A DNA stretch of 64,000 nucleotides from Bacteroidales bacterium 6E (GTDB lineage Bacteria; Bacteroidota; Bacteroidia; Bacteroidales; Prolixibacteraceae), in contig DF970686.1 of the NCBI GenBank assembly GCA_001270045.2, positions 248,001-312,000 on the forward strand, given 5' to 3'. The notes below the pieces were generated by a model. That model was not told the DNA's origin and did not search any database. It saw only the letters and a program-made list of their open reading frames with translations. The position numbers and the translations under genes were made by a program. Positions 57,932 through 64,000 of the stretch are shown in pieces. Position 1 is the first letter of the stretch. Each line of letters starts with the position of its first letter.

Positions 57932-57967
57932 AAACACGCTCAGGCACTTTCCAAAGCGTGTTTCTTT
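57932..57967 (+). terminator. terminator after the Rieske-like gene
   Basis: A 9-base stem AAACACGCT / AGCGTGTTT with a 14-base loop is followed by TTTCTTT-type sequence. Confidence 0.75.
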
Positions 57968-58027
57968 AACTGTTTTTTTGGGTTCAGCATCCCGGTACTT
58001 ATGCCCGGGATAATCGGCATTAAATTC

Positions 58028-59446
58028 TTAGTACCTGTAATGTTCAGGTTTATAAGGACCTTCCTTGTCAATTCCAAGATATTTTGCCTGTTCGTCCGAC
58101 AAAGTTGTCAGCCTGACGCCTAATTGCTCGAGGTGCAGGCGGGCTACTTCCTCATCAAGTTTTTTAGGGAGACGGTAAACATCTGTGGCATAGTCATTCT
58201 TCCAAAGATCAATCTGGGCCAGTGTCTGGTTGGTGAATGAATTACTCATTACAAAAGAGGGGTGGCCTGTTGCGCATCCCAGATTTACCAGTCGGCCTTC
58301 AGCAAGAATAAATATGGAATGCCCATCGGGAAAGGAATACTTGTCAACCTGCGGTTTGATGGTAGTCCGTGTAACTCCCTTTGATTTTTCGAGCCGGGCA
58401 ACCTGAATTTCATTATCGAAATGACCAATATTACATACAATAGCCTGGTCTTTCATCCGGATCATATGGTCAGCTGTAATCACGTCACGGTTTCCGGTTG
58501 CAGTCACGAAAATATTCCCTTCTTCAACGGCATCCTCCATTGTTTTCACTTCAAAGCCTTCCATGGCAGCTTGCAGGGCACAGATTGGATCAATCTCGGT
58601 AACGATCACCCTGGCACCATATCCTCTCATCGAATGTGCGCAACCCTTGCCTACATCCCCATACCCAGCCACAACTACAACCTTGCCGGCAATCATCACG
58701 TCGGTAGCCCTCTTGATGCCATCAGCGAGGGATTCGCGGCATCCATACAGGTTATCAAATTTGGATTTGGTTACAGAATCATTTACGTTTATGGCAGGGA
58801 AAAGAAGGTTTCCCTCTTCATGCATCTGGTAAAGTCGGTGTACACCGGTTGTAGTTTCTTCCGAAACACCTCTTATTCCAGGAACTATGGTATGCCAGCG
58901 AACCGGATTTTCAGCCAGCAATTTTTTTAACAGGATGTTGAGCTGAATCTCGTCTTCACCTTCGGCTTCCAAATCCAGAATGGCTGCATCTTTTTCTGCG
59001 GCATAACCTCTATGGATCATTAGGGTAGCGTCACCACCGTCATCAACAATCAGGTTAGGTCCCAGGCCATCTCCAAAATCAAGCGCCCTCTCGGTGCACC
59101 ACCAATATTCGGCCAAAGTTTCACCCTTCCATGCAAAAACAGGAATACCTGCCCTGGCAATTGCCGCGGCGGCATGATCTTGGGTGGAAAAAATATTGCA
59201 GCTTGCCCAACGTACTTTCGCACCAAGTGATACTAGTGTTTCAATTAATACCGCTGTCTGTATGGTCATGTGCAAACTACCGGTAATTCTTGCCCCTTTC
59301 AGGGGTTTTTCATTCTCATAGCGTTTCCGGATTGACATCAGTCCGGGCATCTCCTTTTCGGCAATTTCAATTTCTTTCCTTCCAAAATCAGCCAGATTTA
59401 TATCACCTACTTTATATTCCAGGTTGTGTTTAACTGCTACTGTCAT
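58028..59446 (-). CDS. ahcY: adenosylhomocysteinase
   Basis: Hydrolyses S-adenosylhomocysteine to adenosine and homocysteine; NAD-dependent. 472 residues. [18 protein letters not shown] at the start, [17 protein letters not shown], the NAD-binding [22 protein letters not shown], and the C-terminal [13 protein letters not shown] tail that completes the partner NAD site. A -7 box lies 18 bases upstream, so the leader is too short for a SAH riboswitch. Confidence 0.97.
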   Translation of the reverse strand: MTVAVKHNLEYKVGDINLADFGRKEIEIAEKEMPGLMSIRKRYENEKPLKGARITGSLHMTIQTAVLIETLVSLGAKVRWASCNIFSTQDHAAAAIARAGIPVFAWKGETLAEYWWCTERALDFGDGLGPNLIVDDGGDATLMIHRGYAAEKDAAILDLEAEGEDEIQLNILLKKLLAENPVRWHTIVPGIRGVSEETTTGVHRLYQMHEEGNLLFPAINVNDSVTKSKFDNLYGCRESLADGIKRATDVMIAGKVVVVAGYGDVGKGCAHSMRGYGARVIVTEIDPICALQAAMEGFEVKTMEDAVEEGNIFVTATGNRDVITADHMIRMKDQAIVCNIGHFDNEIQVARLEKSKGVTRTTIKPQVDKYSFPDGHSIFILAEGRLVNLGCATGHPSFVMSNSFTNQTLAQIDLWKNDYATDVYRLPKKLDEEVARLHLEQLGVRLTTLSDEQAKYLGIDKEGPYKPEHYRY

Positions 59447-59463
59447 GTTTAAAATTTTTTGTG

Positions 59464-59471
59464 CAAAATTA
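59464..59471 (-). promoter_or_regulatory. Bacteroidota -7 promoter box for ahcY
   Basis: The minus strand reads TAATTTTG, 18 bases upstream of the ahcY ATG. Confidence 0.5.
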
Positions 59472-59533
59472 TCAAAATCTGTGGATTTAGTAAAATGGGG
59501 TTGGCCAATGAAAGCTGACCCGTAATAATCAAA

Positions 59534-59564
59534 CAGGCTTGACCAATATAAATGGTCTTGCCTG
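59534..59564 (-). terminator. hairpin downstream of recQ
   Basis: Arms CAGGC-TT-GACCA and TGGTC-TT-GCCTG form a two-part stem with a symmetric two-base bulge and a 7-base loop. It lies 66 bases after the recQ stop and upstream of the ahcY -7 box. The T-tract after it is short, so it is a weak terminator candidate. Confidence 0.5.
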
Positions 59565-59629
59565 CTGTAATATTTAAATAGTCAGAATGCTAAGGCTTGC
59601 TGGTACTGTCTGTTGCTTGAAGAAATATG

Positions 59630-61813
59630 TCAGTTACCCATGTCGGAAATGAATTTGATACGCATCAGCCGGATATGATCCAATGGATATTCATCTTCGC
59701 CGAGTTCTTCTGCCGCAGCTTCAACGGAATCATTTTCGGCTTCCCTGAAGTATTCAAAAATTTCATCCTGCTGATCCTCATCCAGGATTTCATTGATATA
59801 GTAATCAATATTGATTCGTGTTCCTGAGTTAACAATTGCTTCAATCTCGGTAAGCAGGTCTGAAAATTCAATCCCTTTTGAATCCGCAATATCTTCAAGT
59901 GATAGTTTACGGTCGATACTTTGGATAATATAGACTTTCAATTTTGATTTATTGGCAACCGAACGAACGATGAGGTCCTGTGGCCTTTCAATCTCGTTTT
60001 CTTCAACATATTTTCTGATCAAAGCAACGAATTCCTTACCATATCTTTGGGCTTTTCCCTGTCCTACACCCTGGATCTTTTGCAATTCCTCAAGATCAAT
60101 GGGGTACTGTATTGACATATCGGCCAGCGAAGGATCCTGAAAAATGACATATGGAGGCAAGTTGAGTTTCTTTGCCATGTTTTTCCTCAAATCCTTCAGC
60201 ATGTTGAAAAGCTCAGGATCACCACCTGATCCTCCTGAGGCGGGACCACCGGCTGATTCATCGTCGTCTTCATCATACCTGTGGTTTTTCACCAACTGGA
60301 ATGAATATGGATTTTTAAGGAATTCATGTCCTGCAGGGGTAACCTGCAGAATGCCGTAATTCTCGATATCCTTGTTGATCAATCCTGCCACCATTGACTG
60401 CCTGAAAACGGCATTCCAGAAGTGCTCATCATGGTCGTCTCCACAACCGAAAGATTCGAGGGTATCGTGGCGGAACGATTTTACCGCGGCGGTAGTCTTG
60501 CCGGTCAGAATATCGGCAATGTGATCGGCCTTATATTTTTCCCTGACCTCCAAAATTGTCTCCAGCATTCTGGTGATCTCATCCTGTGCCTCTACATATT
60601 CCTTGGGGTTCAGGCAGTTGTCGCAATTGTTGCAGTTTTCATGTTCGTATTTTTCACCGAAATAATGGAGCAAAATGATTCTTCGGCAAATGGCAGTTTC
60701 GGCGTATGAAACCGTATCGAGCAGAAGCTGGCGTCCGATTTCCTGTTCGGCCACCGGTTTGCCATGCATGAACTTATCGAGTTTCTGGATATCCTTATAG
60801 CTGTAAAAAGTGATGCACTTCCCTTCACCGCCGTCACGTCCGGCACGACCGGTTTCCTGGTAGTATCCTTCGAGGCTTTTGGGAATATCGTAGTGAATGA
60901 CAAATCTTACGTCGGGCTTGTCGATACCCATACCGAAAGCAATGGTGGCCACCATGATGTCAACCTCTTCCATCAGGAATTTATCCTGGTTGCCTGATCG
61001 TGTCTGGGCATCCATTCCAGCATGATATGGAAGAACCTTGATCCCGTTTATTTTCAAGGTTTCGGCCAATTCCTCCACTTTTTTCCGGCTGAGGCAATAA
61101 ATGATCCCCGATTTTCCCGGATTGTCCTTGATGAAGCGGATAATCTGGTTTTCTGGTTTTACTTTGGGCCTGACCTCATAATAAAGATTGGCACGGTTGA
61201 ATGATGCCTTGAAGACCCTCGCATTTAGAATGCCCAGGTTTTTTTGGATATCATGCTGGACCTTTGCTGTGGCTGTTGCGGTTAGGGCGATGACCGGAGC
61301 CTCCCCTATTTCCTGTATGATGGGCCTTATACGACGGTATTCAGGCCTAAAGTCATGACCCCATTCTGAAATACAGTGTGCTTCGTCAATGGCATAGAAA
61401 GAAATACGGATATTTTTGAGGAATTCGATGTTCTCTTCCTTGGTGAGTGATTCGGGAGCCACATAGAGCAGTTTTGTTTTACCCGCAAGCACATCATCTT
61501 TAACCTCCTGGGTTGCTGCCTTTGTTAGGCTGGAGTTAAGAAAATGGGCTACATTGTCTTCAGTGGATATTCCCCGCATAGAGTCAACCTGGTTTTTCAT
61601 CAGGGCAATCAGGGGCGAAATAACAATAGCAGTGCCTTCCATAATCAGAGCTGGCAGCTGGTAAATAAGGGACTTCCCTCCACCGGTTGGCATCAGGACA
61701 AAAGTGTTGTTCCCATCCAAAACACTTTTAATGGCCTCTTCTTGTTGGCCTTTAAAACGATCAAATCCGAAATATTTTTGTAAGTGTTCTGTTAATGATA
61801 AGTTGCTCGACAT
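59630..61813 (-). CDS. recQ: ATP-dependent DNA helicase RecQ
   Basis: 727 residues. Superfamily II helicase core with MPTGGGKSLIYQLPA (Walker A), AIDEAHCISEWGHDFRPEY (DEAH and the RecQ aromatic-rich loop) and the motif VI region QETGRAGRDG. A zinc module (ENCNNCDNC), RQC winged helix and HRDC domain (about 545-630) follow. A C-terminal extension of about 90 residues is acidic (DEDQQDEIFEYFREAENDSV-type). It acts in recombination and stalled-fork repair. Confidence 0.96.
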   Translation of the reverse strand: MSSNLSLTEHLQKYFGFDRFKGQQEEAIKSVLDGNNTFVLMPTGGGKSLIYQLPALIMEGTAIVISPLIALMKNQVDSMRGISTEDNVAHFLNSSLTKAATQEVKDDVLAGKTKLLYVAPESLTKEENIEFLKNIRISFYAIDEAHCISEWGHDFRPEYRRIRPIIQEIGEAPVIALTATATAKVQHDIQKNLGILNARVFKASFNRANLYYEVRPKVKPENQIIRFIKDNPGKSGIIYCLSRKKVEELAETLKINGIKVLPYHAGMDAQTRSGNQDKFLMEEVDIMVATIAFGMGIDKPDVRFVIHYDIPKSLEGYYQETGRAGRDGGEGKCITFYSYKDIQKLDKFMHGKPVAEQEIGRQLLLDTVSYAETAICRRIILLHYFGEKYEHENCNNCDNCLNPKEYVEAQDEITRMLETILEVREKYKADHIADILTGKTTAAVKSFRHDTLESFGCGDDHDEHFWNAVFRQSMVAGLINKDIENYGILQVTPAGHEFLKNPYSFQLVKNHRYDEDDDESAGGPASGGSGGDPELFNMLKDLRKNMAKKLNLPPYVIFQDPSLADMSIQYPIDLEELQKIQGVGQGKAQRYGKEFVALIRKYVEENEIERPQDLIVRSVANKSKLKVYIIQSIDRKLSLEDIADSKGIEFSDLLTEIEAIVNSGTRINIDYYINEILDEDQQDEIFEYFREAENDSVEAAAEELGEDEYPLDHIRLMRIKFISDMGN

Positions 61814-62136
61814 TTTTAATTATTTCAATTGGGCTTTAATACTCTAACTTGGTATCTAAAATTAATCAAAGTTGACAAATGCACAATCTTTTACAGTCAT
61901 TTTTGCCTTTAATGTAAAATCTGTCAATTATTTGTTATGGATATGACTGTTATTGAGTCATTTATGTGAATTGGTCTGAAGTAAAGCCCTGCTACTGAAT
62001 ATGCTGTTTAAGTATGAATATGATTATTCCTCCTGATTTGGCACAGTAAGAATTGTTTTTAAAAAGGTCTTTTGGAAGTTTATTTTGCAAATTTCAAATT
62101 AAAATGTACCCATGGAGGGTATTTATTGGAAGTCGT
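61814..62136. other. divergent intergenic region between recQ and tatC
   Basis: About 320 AT-rich bases with no open frame or hairpin that I can support. A near match to a -7 box for recQ (CAACTTTG on the minus strand, about 61867) is not convincing. Confidence 0.4.
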
Positions 62137-62144
62137 TATATTTG
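62137..62144 (+). promoter_or_regulatory. Bacteroidota -7 promoter box for tatC-lptB
   Basis: TATATTTG, exact match, 32 bases upstream of the tatC ATG. Confidence 0.55.
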
Positions 62145-62176
62145 TGGAGTTTTTAAAAGAAATTTAGCCTGATTTT

Positions 62177-63007
62177 ATGAGTGATAATGAGAAGACCAGC
62201 AAAAGGCATGGCGAAATGTCATTTCTAGAACATCTTGAAGAATTACGCTGGCATTTGATCCGTTCAGTTCTTGCCATCATGGTTATGGCAATTGTGGCTT
62301 TTGTTTTTCAGAATTTTATCTTTACTGAAATCATATTTAAACCCAAAAACCCTGATTTTTGGACTAATCGAATGTTTTCCATGTTCGCCGATTATATAGG
62401 AACCGATGCCTTGAAGATAAATCAAAGCGAACTTCAGCTGATCAGTATTAAAATGGCAGGCCAGTTTATGACTTCTATATGGGCAGCCATTATCCTCGGG
62501 TTTATTATGGCCTCACCGGTTGTTTTTTTTGAGTTCTGGTTGTTTATAAAACCGGCACTTTATGAAAATGAAAAGAAGTATGCCTCTGGTGCCGTATTTT
62601 TCACGACACTTCTTTTTGCCCTGGGTGTATTATTTGGCTATTATCTCATTGTACCACTGTCCATTCACTTTTTGGCATCGTACAGCATCAGTGGTGAAGT
62701 TATTAACCAGATCAATATAAACTCATATATCAGCACAGTTGCCAGTATATCTCTGGCTTCGGGTGTCGTGTTTTTGCTGCCAATTTTTGTGTTTTTCCTC
62801 AGCAGGGTGGGATTGCTCACTCCTGAATTTATGAAGAAGTACAGACGGCATGCCTATGTATTAATGCTTTTATTGGCCGCAATTATTACGCCTCCTGATG
62901 TATTCAGCCAGATAATGGTGGCATTTCCTTTGATTTTCCTTTATGAGATTGGCATATTGATATCTAAGCGTGTTGTGAAACGAAGGGCAAAGTTGGAGGG
63001 TGAATAA
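62177..63007 (+). CDS. tatC: Sec-independent protein translocase TatC
   Basis: Membrane receptor for twin-arginine signal peptides. 276 residues, six helices. The conserved cytosolic N-terminus [17 protein letters not shown], the loop before helix 3 ([17 protein letters not shown]) with the key Glu, and [14 protein letters not shown] are clear. A periplasmic loop near 45-95 is longer than in the E. coli protein, as I recall for Bacteroidota. No tatA is adjacent. Its 3' end is next to lptB, with which it is probably co-transcribed. Confidence 0.95.
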   Translation: MSDNEKTSKRHGEMSFLEHLEELRWHLIRSVLAIMVMAIVAFVFQNFIFTEIIFKPKNPDFWTNRMFSMFADYIGTDALKINQSELQLISIKMAGQFMTSIWAAIILGFIMASPVVFFEFWLFIKPALYENEKKYASGAVFFTTLLFALGVLFGYYLIVPLSIHFLASYSISGEVINQININSYISTVASISLASGVVFLLPIFVFFLSRVGLLTPEFMKKYRRHAYVLMLLLAAIITPPDVFSQIMVAFPLIFLYEIGILISKRVVKRRAKLEGE

Positions 63008-63026
63008 TCCCTATGAAGAAGATCCT

Positions 63027-63749
63027 ATGTTGTTAAGAGCAGAAAATATCGTCAAAAAATACAAAAAGCGAACTGTAGTCAAGGGCGTCAGTTTTGAAGT
63101 TCGCCAAGGCGAAATTGTGGGATTGTTGGGGCCGAATGGTGCCGGTAAAACCACTTCCTTTTATATGATTGTAGGATTGATTCAGCCTCTTTCGGGCAGT
63201 ATTTTTATTGAAGACGAGGATATTACCTCGCTTCCGGTTTATAAAAGGGCCCAGAAGGGTATTGGCTATCTTGCCCAGGAAGCTTCAGTTTTCAGGAAAC
63301 TGAGCATTGAGGATAATATACGGGCAGTTCTTGAAATGACTACCTACACGAAAGCCTATCAGCATGAAAAGCTGGAATCTCTATTGACAGAATTCGGCTT
63401 GCAACATATACGGAAAAGCATGGGATATCAGTTATCGGGAGGAGAACGACGCCGGACCGAAATTGCCCGCGCCCTGGCTATTGATCCCAAATTTATCTTG
63501 CTTGACGAACCTTTTGCGGGAGTCGACCCGATTGCGGTGGAGGACATCCAGAACATTGTGATCAAATTGAAGGAAAAGAATATCGGAGTGTTGATTACCG
63601 ACCATAACGTACATGAAACCCTCACTATTACAGATCGTTCGTACCTGCTTTTTGAAGGAAGTATCCTGAAATCGGGTACAGCCGAGGAACTGGCTAATGA
63701 TGAAATAGTCAGGAAAGTTTATCTCGGACAAAATTTCACGTTACGTTAA
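63027..63749 (+). CDS. lptB: lipopolysaccharide export ABC transporter ATPase LptB
   Basis: Powers LPS transport from the inner membrane with LptF/G/C. 240 residues from ATG 63027 ([15 protein letters not shown], the family start); a GTG at 63000 overlapping tatC would add nine residues. Walker [11 protein letters not shown]-loop region [13 protein letters not shown], signature [15 protein letters not shown] and Walker [13 protein letters not shown] match LptB closely. The [11 protein letters not shown]-loop is present. Confidence 0.95.
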   Translation: MLLRAENIVKKYKKRTVVKGVSFEVRQGEIVGLLGPNGAGKTTSFYMIVGLIQPLSGSIFIEDEDITSLPVYKRAQKGIGYLAQEASVFRKLSIEDNIRAVLEMTTYTKAYQHEKLESLLTEFGLQHIRKSMGYQLSGGERRRTEIARALAIDPKFILLDEPFAGVDPIAVEDIQNIVIKLKEKNIGVLITDHNVHETLTITDRSYLLFEGSILKSGTAEELANDEIVRKVYLGQNFTLR

Positions 63750-63814
63750 TTGTACTAATCATCAGATTTTTTGGCAATTAGTGTTTGAGGTAGTTTAAAA
63801 ATTAAAAATTTGAC

Positions 63815-63822
63815 TACCTTTG
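63815..63822 (+). promoter_or_regulatory. Bacteroidota -7 promoter box for tRNA-Leu
   Basis: TACCTTTG, exact match, 11 bases upstream of the mature tRNA. Confidence 0.6.
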
Positions 63823-63833
63823 CGCCGCAAATC

Positions 63834-63915
63834 GCGGACGTGGCGGAATTGGTAGACGTGCCAGACTTAGGATCTGGTGCCTAACGGCGTGGGGGTTCGA
63901 GTCCCTTCGTCCGCA
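63834..63915 (+). tRNA. tRNA-Leu (anticodon UAG)
   Basis: 82 bases without CCA. The acceptor stem GCGGACG pairs with CGTCCGC, followed by discriminator A. The D-arm has GGCGGAATTGGTAGACG, and the anticodon stem-loop CCAGA-CTTAGGA-TCTGG reads TAG. A long variable arm (GCCTAACGGC) and a T-loop TTCGAGT follow. The long variable arm and anticodon make it a class II tRNA-Leu reading CUA/CUN. The 3' CCA is not encoded and must be added. Confidence 0.96.
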
Positions 63916-63931
63916 CAAAAAAACCGGCAAC

Positions 63932-63967
63932 CGGCCTGTAACTTCAGGAATAGGGGGCCGTTTTTTT
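63932..63967 (+). terminator. terminator after tRNA-Leu
   Basis: CGGCC (63932-63936) pairs with GGCCG (63956-63960), with a possible small inner stem, and is followed by T7. Confidence 0.7.
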
Positions 63968-64000
63968 AATTTATTGTTAGAGAAAGTTTTAAAGGCACAA

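Noticed and set aside
57981-58012. Hairpin ATCCCGG...CCGGGAT as ahcY terminator
   Set aside because: On the minus strand it is followed by an A-run, not a T-run, so it lacks a U-tract in the right direction.
59447-59629. SAH riboswitch upstream of ahcY
   Set aside because: The -7 box leaves a leader of only about ten bases; the hairpin at 59534 lies upstream of the promoter and better fits a recQ terminator.

Overview
The window is an ordinary-looking chromosomal segment from a member of the Bacteroidota, probably the Bacteroidales or a close relative. This rests on gene content: SusC/Oar-type TonB-dependent receptors with carboxypeptidase-regulatory N-termini, DUF4270, DUF4296, DUF4252 and DUF2147 proteins, the mnmG-apt-uvrC and panC-panD gene orders, and two exported GH2 beta-galactosidases. 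It also rests on regulation: a Bacteroidota-type -7 box (TAnnTTTG) lies just upstream of about twenty genes on both strands. I saw no CRISPR array, insertion sequence, prophage, integrase or restriction system.

Layout. 1-4.0 kb: the 3' part of mnmG, then apt and uvrC; a perfect 16-bp parS palindrome sits between mnmG and apt, and a second parS-like site lies after uvrC. 4.4-8.3 kb (minus): rsgA, tdh, and an rbfA/LolE-type permease pair. 8.6-12 kb: a large Oar-like TonB-dependent receptor. 12.5-15 kb: a small exported protein, a PadR regulator and a PspC membrane protein. 15-19.2 kb (minus): lplA, then a lipoprotein translationally coupled to a TonB-dependent receptor. 19.3-21 kb: dtd (interrupted by an in-frame TAA), a MazG-like pyrophosphohydrolase and deoC. 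21-25.2 kb: polyprenyl diphosphate synthase, a YXWGXW-like protein, a DUF1232 protein, a dus gene, a small lipoprotein and mntP. 25.2-27.1 kb: an ECF sigma factor, a likely anti-sigma protein and a DUF4252 protein. 27.2-31 kb: a DUF4270 lipoprotein and a degenerate GT5 protein, divergent from panC-panD. 31-35.6 kb: rfaE2, radA, a DUF4296 lipoprotein, an amidohydrolase and a radical SAM protein. 35.7-43.2 kb: a DUF2147 protein, a penicillin-acylase-family enzyme, and a PiT phosphate transporter divergent from a PhoR/PhoB-like pair. 43.2-50.5 kb (minus): two GH2 enzymes, one with a LamG-like domain inside the catalytic barrel. 50.6-57.4 kb (minus): DUF58, trxA, dnaE, a HIT protein, greA and a small membrane protein. 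57.5-63.8 kb: a Rieske-like lipoprotein with an altered ligand motif, ahcY and recQ (minus), tatC and lptB, and a tRNA-Leu(UAG).

How the genes work together. Most are housekeeping genes for tRNA modification and quality control (mnmG, dus, dtd), ribosome maturation (rsgA, rbfA), DNA repair and replication (uvrC, radA, recQ, dnaE), cofactors (panC/D, lplA), envelope biogenesis (LolE-type, lptB, tatC, rfaE2) and phosphate uptake with its likely two-component regulator. The accessory functions are nutrient acquisition: TonB receptors and galactoside hydrolases.

I did not find a clear-cut new multi-gene system. The strongest second looks are the parS pair, the stop codon inside dtd, the CxH...CxxC Rieske variant, the sigma/anti-sigma/DUF4252 module, the coupled lipoprotein-receptor pair, and the LamG insertion in a GH2 barrel. 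All family calls are from reading motifs; no database search was run.
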